Source: Flavobacteriales bacterium UBA4660
Lineage (GTDB): Bacteria > Bacteroidota > Bacteroidia > Flavobacteriales_D > Sanyastnellaceae
Assembly (NCBI GenBank): GCA_002405435.1
Contig: DHLU01000136.1
Span: forward strand, 1 to 13,373
Direction: 5' to 3'
Length of the DNA stretch: 13,373 nucleotides
The notes beneath the pieces are model-generated. The model did no database searches. It saw only the letters and a program-made list of their open reading frames with translations, and had not been told where the DNA came from. A program made the translations under genes and the position numbers. Shown in pieces: positions 1 to 8,054 of this stretch. Every line of letters begins with the position of its first letter. The stretch's first letter is position 1.

Positions 1-1
1 C

Positions 2-1870
2 GAAGCAAAAAGCGTAGACCCCGCCAATGAGGAAGACGACGATAGTAAGATCATCATGGAACTCTTTAAACCCGTCAAAGAGGAGGAATCCATTATCGCC
101 TACGAAACCGGAGCGCTCGATGAAATCATTGCCGAACACGAGTTGGACACTCTCAAGGTCAATAACCGCGACCGTATCGCACAGATTCAGGATGAGATCT
201 TCCTGATTGAGGCGGAGATGGAAAACGCCTCGAGCATGGGCAAACAGCGGAAACTTGACCGTGACGCGGAGAAACTGTATTTCAAGAAGTCCATCATGGA
301 AATCGGCAATGCAGAAGCCATCGGCAAGATGACCCGAGCCGAATTTGATCAGACCAAATCAGCCGTCGACAAGATCCGCAAGGAAAAATCGGCACTCATT
401 GACAGCCGCGTGGTGATCCGCGACGAGATCCGCTCGCTGTATAACAAAGCAAAGGACGAGATGGAAGACGCCGCCATTCTTCGCAAAAAGGCCGGACCCG
501 TGGTGGATGACATTGAAAAGAACGACTATTACCGCAAGGCTTTCGCCAAGGAGATGTATGCCATTCGTATGCTCCAGAAAATTGAGGAGATCAACGACAA
601 CCTCGACATGCTCTTAAAATACAATGACCAGGAACTCACGGCCCTTCGCTACGGCAAACCTCTGCCCTCTAAGCCCGGTGAAACACTGGCCGAACAAAGC
701 AAGAGCACTGTGGTACTGCCGGATGCTCAAGGTACCGTAAAGTCAACCGGTGATGCCATCAGCGGTGCTGCTCCGAAAACAGCACCTGCCGGAGAAAATG
801 CCGCAGGTGCCAAGGGCAATGCTGCGACCGGAAGTGCTTCCGGTCAAACGTCAGGCGTCGGAAATACAGCGGCCTCAGCAGCCAATGGTGCACGCACCAA
901 CACGAACGTAGCCGAAAACAGGAATGCCGCCGCCGGTGGTGCTTCAGGGTCAGCCAGCCCGTCAGTCTCAGGTGCTGCCCCTTCAACGGGCAACGCTTCA
1001 GGTAATGCAAATGCGGCATCACGGGGTTCAGCAGGTGCCTACGCTGCCGGTGACGCCTCATCGATGTTCTTTGTGGCTCCTTCGGTGCTGGAAAAAGACC
1101 TGTTTATGTTCACCGACAACAGTCCGTACTCTGCTTCTGCTCCGATTCCCGTTGATGCTGCCATGCCGGCGGGTATTTACTACAAGGTTCAGGTGGGCGC
1201 ATTCCGTAACAATATTCCCCAAAACCTGTTTGATGAATTTGCTCCGGTAGCCGGAGAGTCCCTCAACAACGGCATCACCCGCTACACGGCCGGATACTTC
1301 CTCAATTATGGCAATGCCAGCAAGGCCAAGGCTGACATTCGCACCCTCGGCTACAACGATGCCTTTATCGTAGCCTACCGCGATGGAAAACGTATACCCC
1401 TGTACGACGCGATGGGTAAAACCGAAGGAGACAACTTCATGGACCTCATCGAGGCTGAATACGTGCATGGCGACAGTGCTCCGAAGAAGCCCGAAGTGGA
1501 GGCAGAGCCCCTCAATACCAGCTATTACAACTACAAAAAATTCCCCGATGCTGCCCGTGTAAACCTCGTGGAAAATATCAAGGGCTTGTTCTACACCGTA
1601 CAGGTAGGGGTCTACTCACAACCTGTACCTGCTTCAGCCATGTTCAACATTTCACCGCTCAACAGCGAGTTCAACGATCGCAAGCAATTGCGTTACTCGA
1701 GCGGTATTTACATGAACGTGGAAGACGCCCTCGGAAAACGGATTGCCGCCAGGCAGATGGGCATCAAGGATGCCTTCGTCACCGCCTACTACAACGGGCG
1801 CCGCATCAGCCTTACTGAGGCAGACAAGTTGCTCACAAACCTTGGCCCCTCCATCCTGGCCACGGAATAA
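2..1870 (+). CDS. SPOR-repeat coiled-coil protein, 5' end missing
   Basis: The frame is open to the first complete codon of the window (EAKSVDPANEEDDDSKII precedes the first ATG at 56), so the start probably lies upstream and this is the C-terminal part of a larger protein. Numbering from the Met at 56: residues 1-205 are highly charged, rich in Glu, Lys and Asp, and probably coiled coil. Residues about 220-335 form an Ala/Gly/Ser/Asn/Thr low-complexity linker. Two related repeats follow, at about 373-455 (opening YYKVQVGAF) and 510-592 (opening FYTVQVGVYS). Both end in a DAF[IV][VT]AY-x-[DN]G-[KR]RI motif. They resemble SPOR-type modules, which in other bacteria bind denuded peptidoglycan, so a cell-envelope role is likely but inferred. 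No transmembrane segment is visible in this part. The next gene starts 138 bases downstream on the same strand. The family assignment of the whole protein is open because its N-terminus is outside the window. Confidence 0.82.
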   Translation, partial: EAKSVDPANEEDDDSKIIMELFKPVKEEESIIAYETGALDEIIAEHELDTLKVNNRDRIAQIQDEIFLIEAEMENASSMGKQRKLDRDAEKLYFKKSIMEIGNAEAIGKMTRAEFDQTKSAVDKIRKEKSALIDSRVVIRDEIRSLYNKAKDEMEDAAILRKKAGPVVDDIEKNDYYRKAFAKEMYAIRMLQKIEEINDNLDMLLKYNDQELTALRYGKPLPSKPGETLAEQSKSTVVLPDAQGTVKSTGDAISGAAPKTAPAGENAAGAKGNAATGSASGQTSGVGNTAASAANGARTNTNVAENRNAAAGGASGSASPSVSGAAPSTGNASGNANAASRGSAGAYAAGDASSMFFVAPSVLEKDLFMFTDNSPYSASAPIPVDAAMPAGIYYKVQVGAFRNNIPQNLFDEFAPVAGESLNNGITRYTAGYFLNYGNASKAKADIRTLGYNDAFIVAYRDGKRIPLYDAMGKTEGDNFMDLIEAEYVHGDSAPKKPEVEAEPLNTSYYNYKKFPDAARVNLVENIKGLFYTVQVGVYSQPVPASAMFNISPLNSEFNDRKQLRYSSGIYMNVEDALGKRIAARQMGIKDAFVTAYYNGRRISLTEADKLLTNLGPSILATE

Positions 1871-2008
1871 ACTGCAGAAACCGACCATCACCCTGTTTCT
1901 GGCGGTCGCGGCGATTTTCCGGCACGCTGCTCAGGTCTTCACAGACCGACCGCATGACAGCCGGCTTGCAGCACTGAACTAACCCGCACCGCGCGGTACC
2001 TTATCCGT

Positions 2009-3211
2009 ATGCCAACCCTTCTGGTTGCCTCCCTATTGGTCGTTGCGACCCTTCTGGGCCTCCTGTGGTTTTCCGTCAGAAAGCAACGGGCCATGGCCAG
2101 GCAACTGAACCGCAATGAAAACGAGCAAAGTGCCATCCGGGAATTTGCGGCAGCCATTGTTACACGCGACAAACTGGAAGACCTGCTCTGGCTGCTCATG
2201 CATTCGTGCATCGCCAGAATCGGCTTCACCGACGGTGTGGTCTACCTGCTCGATACACAACGCGGTGTGCTCGTACAGAAAGCTGCCTTCGGACCCAAAA
2301 ATCCGAGGCCTTTCGAAATCCTTGACCCCATCGAGATCAAACTCGGACAGGGTATCGTAGGTAACGTAGGCCAGCGCATGAAAGGAGAGATCATTGCAGA
2401 CACAAGGCTTGACGACCGGTATATTAAAGACGACCAGTTAAGGCTGTCGGAAATTGCCGTTCCCATCTGTTACCGGGGCGAACTCATCGGCGTCATTGAT
2501 TCCGAACATCCCGAACAGGGATTTTTTACCCATTCCCACCTGCGGCTGCTGGAAACCCTGAGTTCCATGTGCGCGGGTAAGATTGTCAAACTCAGGGCAC
2601 TCGACGACAGCCGCCGCTACTTCATGCGGTTGCACACGCTACTTGAACACAGTCCAGACTTCATACTCCTTTCTAACGCAGACGGACAATGCATCTATGC
2701 CAACCGAAGCTATCTGCACTATTTCGGGTTTGATGCCGAAGTCTTCGCCGCCGGCGGAAACATCCGCACGATGACCGATGAGCAGACCGCAGAATTTCAA
2801 CAGTATATACAGGAACTGACGCCTTCACAACCCACTACATCCTATTTCAAGCAAAGCGAAGGGTCAGGCGGACGGGTACAATGGACGCTGTGGAATGAGA
2901 CCGGCGTATTCGACGAAAACGGCAGACTTCACGAGGTCATTTCCGTAGGTCGCGACATCACACAACTGCAGGAAGCCCAGCAAGCGAAGGACGCCTACAT
3001 CCAGACACTCGAAAAAATTCTTCAGAACAATTCGCACCGCGTTCGCCAGCCGGTTACGCAACTGCTCGGTATCGCCATGCTGATGGACCAAAGCCTAGAA
3101 GACAAATTTGAACTATCGCGCATGGTAACGTACCTCCGAAGGAGCGTAAACCAACTCGACTCCTATACGCGTGAACTGAACGACTTCGTGTTCCAATCAA
3201 GCCGCAATTGA
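2009..3211 (+). CDS. Membrane-anchored GAF-PAS sensor with kinase-type H-box but no ATPase domain
   Basis: A 400-residue protein. Residues 2-23 form one hydrophobic segment followed by basic residues (VRKQRAMARQ), which suggests an N-terminal membrane anchor with the rest cytoplasmic. A GAF-like domain spans about 45-195 (GIVGNV, IADTRLDDRY, VPICYRGELIGVIDSEH). A PAS domain spans about 208-322 (HSPDFILLSNADGQCIYANRS; ending EVISVGRDIT). The C-terminal 75 residues look like the two helices of a histidine-kinase dimerisation domain, with an H-box-like NNSHRVRQPVTQLLGI and candidate phospho-acceptor His343 (codon 3035-3037). The protein then stops: there is no N, G1 or G2 box, and the remaining 37 bases before the convergent hutH cannot encode one. 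It may be phosphorylated in trans, form heterodimers, or be a degenerate kinase. No response regulator is adjacent. The ATG at 2009 is chosen because it keeps the complete hydrophobic segment; no ribosome-binding site is visible. Confidence 0.85.
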   Translation: MPTLLVASLLVVATLLGLLWFSVRKQRAMARQLNRNENEQSAIREFAAAIVTRDKLEDLLWLLMHSCIARIGFTDGVVYLLDTQRGVLVQKAAFGPKNPRPFEILDPIEIKLGQGIVGNVGQRMKGEIIADTRLDDRYIKDDQLRLSEIAVPICYRGELIGVIDSEHPEQGFFTHSHLRLLETLSSMCAGKIVKLRALDDSRRYFMRLHTLLEHSPDFILLSNADGQCIYANRSYLHYFGFDAEVFAAGGNIRTMTDEQTAEFQQYIQELTPSQPTTSYFKQSEGSGGRVQWTLWNETGVFDENGRLHEVISVGRDITQLQEAQQAKDAYIQTLEKILQNNSHRVRQPVTQLLGIAMLMDQSLEDKFELSRMVTYLRRSVNQLDSYTRELNDFVFQSSRN

Positions 3212-3248
3212 CCCGCTGCAGCCCTGGCACAGCCATACCGCTTAGCCG

Positions 3249-4742
3249 CTATGCGCCGGTCCAGTCATGCAAAGCATGTTCGGCTGCCCTGATATGGGCG
3301 TGCAGGTAGGCGTCTGCAGACAAAAAAGGCACCACCTGCCTGATCCGGGCATGCACCGCTTCAACACGCGGGCTTCCTGTGAGCGGGCGCCTGAAATCAA
3401 AGGCCTGGGCCGCCGTCATCCACTCAATGGCTACAATGCTTACTACATTTTTTACAATTTCCATGCACGTAGTTGCTCCGTTGGCACCCATACTCACATG
3501 GTCTTCCTGGCCGTTGCTGCTGTCTATGGTATCGACGCTGGAAGGCATACAGCGCTGTTTGTTGCGGCTGACAAGGCTGGCAGCCGTGTATTGCGGAATC
3601 ATAAATCCGCTGTGCAGACCTGCATCCGCTGCGAGAAAAGGTGGCAATCCGCGCAGGCCGTTCACCAGCTTATAGGTGCGGCGCTCGCTGATGCTGCCGC
3701 ATTCGGCCATAGCCACCGAGAGCGCATCAAAGGCCAGTGCCAGGGGTTCGCCATGAAAATTACCTCCGCTGATGATACGACCCGACTCGGGAAAAATCAG
3801 CGGATTGTCGGTAACACTGTCGATTTCAGCCCCGATTACACGGGCGGTATGGCTGAGTACGTCCTTCACCGCACCGAGTACCTGGGGAATACACCTGAAT
3901 GAATAGGGATCCTGCACATGCTGCTTCGGCAGCGCCATGATCGCACTACCATCGAGAATGCGGTTCATCTCCTCACAGACCCAGTGCATGCCCGGGTGCG
4001 GCCTCACGGCTGCAATGGCGGGATCAAAGGCATCGGCTCTGCCATCGAAGGCCTCCAGAGAAAGGGCGGCAATCTCGAGGGAGGCATGCAACAGTGCTTC
4101 TGCTCTCACCTGGCAGTAAATTCCGGTAGCCAGCATAAACTGTGTGCCGTTGATCAGGGCCAGGCCCTCCTTGCTCTTCAGGGTAATGGGTTCCAGGCCG
4201 CAGCGTTTGAGGGCCTCGGCAGCGGGCATTCGCTCTCCGTTGAGCCAAACCTCCCCCTCTCCGATCAACGGCAGGCAGAGGTGCGCGAGCGGGGCGAGGT
4301 CACCGCTGGCACCGAGCGATCCCATGGAATATACCACGGGCGTGATGCCCGCATTGTAACAGTCTACAAGCTGTTTGACCGTTCGGGGCGTAACGCCGCT
4401 GTGTCCCTTGCTCAACGCTATGACTTTAAGCACCATCATCATGCGCACCACCACGGCGGGCACCTCATCGCCCGTGCCGCAGGCATGAGAAAGCAGCAGG
4501 TTGCGTTGGAGTTGTTCGAGGTCCTTGCCTTCAATGGCCCGGTCACACAGCGCCCCGAATCCGGTGTTGATGCCATAAACGGGTGCAGCAGCGATGCGCA
4601 GGTGCTCCTCCAAAAATTGCCGGCAGCCGGCTATTCGTTCCGCGGCCTCAACAGACAGGGTGATCTGCTGACCCTGGCATACAAGCCGGTACAGCGTTTC
4701 TGCCGTGGGCACGGCTGACGGGTCGATGGTAAATGGATGCAT
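3249..4742 (-). CDS. hutH: Histidine ammonia-lyase
   Basis: Converts L-histidine to trans-urocanate and ammonia, the first step of histidine utilisation, in the cytoplasm. The protein has 497 residues, close to the usual family length of about 500. The Ala-Ser-Gly triplet that cyclises into the MIO cofactor lies in GSLGASGDLAPLAHL (ASG at 145-147). Also present are YGINTGFG with catalytic Tyr56, NGTQ (Asn198), QDPYSFR (277-283), GGNFHGEP and NGQEDH. The substrate-selecting pair in LLLSHACGTG is Ser-His, as in histidine lyases, rather than the His-Leu or Phe-Leu of tyrosine and phenylalanine lyases. I chose the ATG at 4742; an upstream in-frame TTG at 4760 would add only six residues that do not look like family sequence. 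The gene lies 75 bases downstream of rnz on the same strand, and no hutU, hutI or hutG is in view. It ends in TAG, which shows TAG is used as a stop in this genome. The 3' end converges on the GAF-PAS gene with a 37-base gap. Confidence 0.96.
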   Translation of the reverse strand: MHPFTIDPSAVPTAETLYRLVCQGQQITLSVEAAERIAGCRQFLEEHLRIAAAPVYGINTGFGALCDRAIEGKDLEQLQRNLLLSHACGTGDEVPAVVVRMMMVLKVIALSKGHSGVTPRTVKQLVDCYNAGITPVVYSMGSLGASGDLAPLAHLCLPLIGEGEVWLNGERMPAAEALKRCGLEPITLKSKEGLALINGTQFMLATGIYCQVRAEALLHASLEIAALSLEAFDGRADAFDPAIAAVRPHPGMHWVCEEMNRILDGSAIMALPKQHVQDPYSFRCIPQVLGAVKDVLSHTARVIGAEIDSVTDNPLIFPESGRIISGGNFHGEPLALAFDALSVAMAECGSISERRTYKLVNGLRGLPPFLAADAGLHSGFMIPQYTAASLVSRNKQRCMPSSVDTIDSSNGQEDHVSMGANGATTCMEIVKNVVSIVAIEWMTAAQAFDFRRPLTGSPRVEAVHARIRQVVPFLSADAYLHAHIRAAEHALHDWTGA

Positions 4743-4817
4743 GGCAGTTATAATGGGCAAAGATGGGCCAACGCGTTGACTGAATGACCGGAGTGAAGGT
4801 ATTCCTTTTGCCGGACA

Positions 4818-5732
4818 TCAGCCCACCCGGTAGGTCTCCCCTTCCACCGCTGCGACCACGTTTGCAAATACAGCTTTCGCCTCTTCGGCAAAAGCCGCGG
4901 TGTCGGCATATCGCGCGGAAAAATGCCCCAGCAACAGCCGTCCTGCGTTGCAGCGCAGGGCCATCTCCGCTGCTTCAGTAGCGGTGCTGTGAAAGGTCTC
5001 CCTCGCCCGGCGTTTTTCTGTCTCCAAAAAGGTACTTTCGTGGTAGAGCAAGTCAACCCCGCTGATCCACGACGCCAGTTCAGGGTAAACAGCCGTATCG
5101 CTGCAATAGGCATAGGAACGGGGGCGCGGCGGCGCCTGACAAACCTCGGCGGGATTCAGCACCCGCCCATCGCTCAGCGCGACAGGATTTCCCTTTTTCA
5201 ACTCGATGATCTGGCTGGGCTGGAGTTGGTAACGCCTCACCATATTTTTTTTCACATTGAGCGCACGCTGCTTCTCGCGAAAGACAAATCCATTGCACTT
5301 GATGCGGTGCCGCAAGGGAAATGACCAGACCTCGAGCGAGTGGTCTTCAAACAGCATGTGGCTGCCTGCGTCGGGGGTCGCGTGAAAAAACAGGTCGTAA
5401 CCCAGGTAACTCTCCGAAATGCGCAGGTTGAGCTTGACGATGTCTTCCAGGGCAGGCTGTGCATAGACGTGCACCGGCGTTTTGCGGCCAAGCAGGCGCA
5501 TGGTTGAGAGGTAGCCAAAAAGGCCGTGATAATGGTCGCCGTGAAGGTGACTGATAAAAATATGTCCGATCTTCTGAAACCTGACGGAAGACTGCCTGAG
5601 CCTAACCTGTGTGCCCTCCCCACAATCGACAAGAAAAAGCTTGTCGTGCACATTGACAACCTGCGCACTGGGATACTGCTGCAAGGTAGGCAACGCAGCA
5701 CCACAACCCAGTATGGTCACTTCAAATGTCAT
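4818..5732 (-). CDS. rnz: Ribonuclease Z (tRNA 3' processing endonuclease)
   Basis: A metallo-beta-lactamase-fold endonuclease that removes 3' trailers from tRNA precursors in the cytoplasm. The protein has 304 residues, the usual length of the bacterial short form (about 300-320). Numbering from the ATG at 5732: the N-terminal strand FEVTILGCGAALPT, the zinc motif SHLHGDHYHG (His62, His64, Asp66, His67), a further ligand His142 in PLRHRIKCNGF, Asp212 in YCSDT, HESTF at 231, the HST motif at 248, and His270 in LLLGHFSARY. All catalytic ligands are present. The frame stays open upstream to a TTG at 5762, but that codon falls at the end of the U-tract of the terminator of the preceding gene, and family members usually begin with a Met just before FEVTILG, so the ATG is preferred. 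hutH follows after 75 bases. Confidence 0.95.
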   Translation of the reverse strand: MTFEVTILGCGAALPTLQQYPSAQVVNVHDKLFLVDCGEGTQVRLRQSSVRFQKIGHIFISHLHGDHYHGLFGYLSTMRLLGRKTPVHVYAQPALEDIVKLNLRISESYLGYDLFFHATPDAGSHMLFEDHSLEVWSFPLRHRIKCNGFVFREKQRALNVKKNMVRRYQLQPSQIIELKKGNPVALSDGRVLNPAEVCQAPPRPRSYAYCSDTAVYPELASWISGVDLLYHESTFLETEKRRARETFHSTATEAAEMALRCNAGRLLLGHFSARYADTAAFAEEAKAVFANVVAAVEGETYRVG

Positions 5733-5760
5733 GCGCGGGAATTCATGATGTGGTTTATTC

Positions 5761-5789
5761 AAAAGAAAAAAGGGGGCATGCCCCCTTTT
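5761..5789 (-). terminator. Strong intrinsic terminator of the T9SS cargo gene
   Basis: A perfect 22-base palindrome (5768-5789) has arms AAAAGGGGG and CCCCCTTTT around a CATG centre. Read on the minus strand it begins 24 bases after the stop of the secreted-protein gene and runs into six T, one C and four T, the classic GC-stem plus U-tract form. On the plus strand only four T follow, so it is mainly directed leftwards. It separates the STAS/T9SS unit from rnz. Confidence 0.88.
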
Positions 5790-5813
5790 GGAATGTCTTG
5801 GTAACGGCAGTGG

Positions 5814-6611
5814 TCAGTTTACCACCAACCTGCGGGTAACCTTGCGCTCACCTGCGGTAATGCTGTATAAATAGACGCCGCTGTTAAGCGAACGGGTGTC
5901 AAGGGTGAACTGGTTCTGCCCCCGCTTGCCCTCGAGGCTTCGCGTCAGTACGATTTCACCCAAGAGGTTGCTCACTACCAGTTTCACATCACCTGAGCGG
6001 GCCAGGTTGAAGATGACCTTGGTGTAGTCGTTGGCCGGATTCGGAACGTTTTGCAGTTCCATCACCTCCTGACGCGCAGGCTCAGCCACAGAAACTTCAC
6101 ATTCTACGACCAGGGTATAGTTTTCGAACACATAGGGTACCGTCACTGAACCTATGAAACTGTCGAGGTAGCCTTCAATGACAATCTGCAAGGGGAAAAC
6201 GCCGCAAACCGTGGGGGTTCCGAATAAGTCAGCGCAGTATTGGTTACCGGCCAGAAAAGTGCAGGGATCCGGAGAATCTCCACCATTGTTGCAGGTAAAA
6301 TCGAGTCCAATGGTGCTGATGTCGACCATGTCGGTGCCATTCATTACCATAACCGACATCAGCTTGAGTGAGTCAATGGTACCCAGACCGGCGAAAGTGC
6401 TGTCAACATCTCCGGGGTCTGTGGGTATCAGAAGGTGGATGATGTCTTCATACGGCTGTCCGAGCACGCCCACTTCAAAACTTTCTCCGAGCGCGGGATC
6501 AGGGGAAACGCCGAACTCCGCCGTGCCGAAAGAATAATCTTCCGTTGAACACTGCGCGCTCGCGAGAACTGACCACATCAACAAAAAAACAACTGAGTAG
6601 ATTTTTTTCAT
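5814..6611 (-). CDS. Secreted protein with type IX secretion C-terminal sorting domain
   Basis: A 265-residue exported protein of unknown function. The N-terminus MKKIYSVVFLLMWSVLASAQ is a clear Sec signal peptide, with probable cleavage near ASA or SAQ. The mature part is Asp/Gly/Pro-rich with several Cys residues and a GQPYEDII...LFGTPTVCGVFPLQI pattern. This resembles small Ig-like adhesin modules seen in other Bacteroidota secreted proteins; that resemblance is from memory and gives no specific function. The last 75 or so residues, from NVPNPANDYTKVIFNLARSG to SGVYLYSI and RKVTRRLVVN, match the type A Por secretion sorting domain, which directs cargo across the outer membrane and is normally removed by the T9SS sortase. 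An alternative ATG at 6623 adds four residues and overlaps the STAS stop as ATGA, suggesting translational coupling. MKKIY is the more usual signal-peptide start. Confidence 0.92.
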   Translation of the reverse strand: MKKIYSVVFLLMWSVLASAQCSTEDYSFGTAEFGVSPDPALGESFEVGVLGQPYEDIIHLLIPTDPGDVDSTFAGLGTIDSLKLMSVMVMNGTDMVDISTIGLDFTCNNGGDSPDPCTFLAGNQYCADLFGTPTVCGVFPLQIVIEGYLDSFIGSVTVPYVFENYTLVVECEVSVAEPARQEVMELQNVPNPANDYTKVIFNLARSGDVKLVVSNLLGEIVLTRSLEGKRGQNQFTLDTRSLNSGVYLYSITAGERKVTRRLVVN

Positions 6612-6619
6612 AGTTACAA

Positions 6620-6982
6620 TCATAAATCACGTTCAACTTCTTCCATATACACCAAATCAATGGCTTCGTTAACAGTGGGGGTAATTTTCAGGACATTGTC
6701 GAGTTGAGATATGGAAATCAACTTTTTTACCGGGTCTTGAAGCCCACATAGCACGAATGAGCCCTGGCTCTCTTCGCACAGGCGTTTGGCTACCAGTATG
6801 GCACTCAGTCCCGATGAGTCGATATACCGGGTTTCTGAGAGGTCAAGCACAATATTTTTATGGCCTGCCTTGTTCAATACAACCAATTCGGCCTTCAGCT
6901 CAGGGGCATGAATGGCGTCAAGCTTCTCCAGTTTCGACCGGATAATGCTCACCTTGTCCTTTTGTTCAACTTCAAATTTCAT
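6620..6982 (-). CDS. STAS-domain anti-sigma-factor antagonist
   Basis: A 120-residue single-domain protein of the SpoIIAA/RsbV class. It has the STAS strand-helix pattern with NIVLDLSETRYIDSSGLSAIL at its centre. The DSSG loop (Asp55-Gly58) carries the Ser (Ser57, by analogy with SpoIIAA) that an RsbW-type kinase phosphorylates and a PP2C phosphatase restores; unphosphorylated antagonist binds the kinase. This is family knowledge, and neither partner is in the window. The frame continues to a GTG at 6994, but the ATG at 6982 gives the usual MKFEVE-type start. The stop (6620-6622) overlaps a possible ATG of the T9SS cargo gene. The gene has its own promoter-like element at 7032-7039, which separates it from pyrB. 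Confidence 0.93.
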   Translation of the reverse strand: MKFEVEQKDKVSIIRSKLEKLDAIHAPELKAELVVLNKAGHKNIVLDLSETRYIDSSGLSAILVAKRLCEESQGSFVLCGLQDPVKKLISISQLDNVLKITPTVNEAIDLVYMEEVERDL

Positions 6983-7031
6983 GGTATAGGGCACTGGGGA
7001 CTTGCATTCAGCGCCTGCCCGTCAGTGGGTA

Positions 7032-7039
7032 CAAATATA
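7032..7039 (-). promoter_or_regulatory. -7 promoter element for the STAS/T9SS unit
   Basis: On the minus strand this reads TATATTTG, an exact match to the Bacteroidota housekeeping -7 consensus TAnnTTTG. It lies 49 bases upstream of the STAS ATG at 6982. I see no TTTG at the expected -33 spacing, so this is a half-supported promoter. It would give a leader of roughly 40-45 bases. Confidence 0.5.
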
Positions 7040-7077
7040 GGAGAAATGGGGCTTCTCGCCTGCATGGCAGTGGCAAA

Positions 7078-7100
7078 TTCCCCGCCGGGGGGGGATATCC
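7078..7100. repeat. G-rich palindromic intergenic sequence, copy B
   Basis: Between the pyrB stop and the STAS promoter the plus strand reads TTCCCCGCC, then eight G, then ATATCCG. It holds a short CCCC/GGGG stem and the 8-base palindrome GGATATCC (7093-7100). On the minus strand no U-tract follows the stem, so it is at best a weak terminator for pyrRB. It closely resembles the sequence at 8727-8755 on the other side of pyrRB. Confidence 0.4.
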
Positions 7101-7115
7101 GTGGGCAGCAGGTTG

Positions 7116-8054
7116 TTATGTACGCTTAATACCCTGCGCCAGCAGGTAAATTACGGCCATGCGCACCGCGACACCGTTTTCAACCTGCTGCAGGATGATA
7201 CTCTGGCTATGGTCCGCCACATCGCTGGAGATTTCTACCCCGCGGTTGATCGGCCCCGGATGCATGATGACAATTTTCCTGGAAAGCGACTCCAACAGCC
7301 TGCGGTCGAGTCCGAACAGGCTCGAATACTCGCGCAGCCCGGGGAAATAAGGCACTTCCACCTCCTGACGCTCCAACTGAATCCGCAACATATTGGCCAC
7401 ATCACACCAGGCCAGGGTTTCCCGAAGGTCGTGGCTCACCCGCACGCCGAGACTTTCTATATGCTTGGGTATCAAAGTAGTGGGACCACACAATACGACT
7501 TCGGCGCCCAGTTTTTTCAGGCACCAGATATTGCTGAGGGCTACGCGGCTGTGCCTTATGTCTCCGACGATGGCAACCTTTTTTCCCCGGATACTTCCCA
7601 GTTGTTCGCGAATGGAATAGGCATCCAGCAAGGCCTGGGTGGGGTGTTCGTGGGTGCCGTCGCCCGCATTGACGATGACGCTGTTGACCCGGGACGCCAG
7701 GAAGGATGCCGCACCGGGAGAAGCATGCCGCATCACGGTCATATCTACCTTCATGGCCAGTATGTTGTTGACCGTATCTACCAGGGTTTCGCCCTTTTTT
7801 ACACTGCTGGTAGAGGCAGAAAAGTTGATGACATCAGCCGAAAGGCGCTTTTCAGCCAGTTCGAAACTCAGCCGGGTGCGCGTGCTGTTTTCGAAAAAGA
7901 GGTTCGCTATCGTGATGTCGCGCAGCGAAGGCACGCGCTTGATTGGCTGGTTGATGACCTGCTTAAAATGGTCGGCCTGCGAAAAGATCAGCTCAATGTC
8001 TTCCCTTGTGAGGTCGCGAATGCCCAGCAGATGCGGTGTCGAAAGTCCGTTCAT
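7116..8054 (-). CDS. pyrB: Aspartate carbamoyltransferase catalytic subunit
   Basis: Condenses carbamoyl phosphate with L-aspartate to N-carbamoyl-L-aspartate, the committed step of pyrimidine synthesis, in the cytoplasm. The 312-residue length is typical of a catalytic chain. Carbamoyl-phosphate binding is shown by FFENSTRTRLSFE (STRTR at 57-61), followed by SSVKKGET with Lys87, GTHEHPTQ (133-140), and HPGPINRGVEI (from 265) in the aspartate domain. There is no zinc regulatory chain gene (pyrI) nearby and no dihydroorotase fusion, so a stand-alone catalytic trimer or association with a distant partner is likely. The start ATG overlaps the pyrR stop as ATGA, which supports one operon with translational coupling. 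Confidence 0.97.
   Translation of the reverse strand: MNGLSTPHLLGIRDLTREDIELIFSQADHFKQVINQPIKRVPSLRDITIANLFFENSTRTRLSFELAEKRLSADVINFSASTSSVKKGETLVDTVNNILAMKVDMTVMRHASPGAASFLASRVNSVIVNAGDGTHEHPTQALLDAYSIREQLGSIRGKKVAIVGDIRHSRVALSNIWCLKKLGAEVVLCGPTTLIPKHIESLGVRVSHDLRETLAWCDVANMLRIQLERQEVEVPYFPGLREYSSLFGLDRRLLESLSRKIVIMHPGPINRGVEISSDVADHSQSIILQQVENGVAVRMAVIYLLAQGIKRT

Noticed and set aside
1875..1947. Small inverted repeats between the first two genes (CAGAAAC/GTTTCTG at 1875-1901 and GGTCT/AGACC at 1934-1947)
   Set aside because: The stems are short, the loop of the first is long, and neither is followed by a T run, so a terminator call is not supported.
3918..4718. A 266-codon plus-strand open frame with a His-rich stretch (HHHHAHHHGG)
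   Set aside because: It lies wholly antisense to hutH, whose catalytic motifs are all intact; the His run is the complement of the Met/Val-rich segment of hutH.
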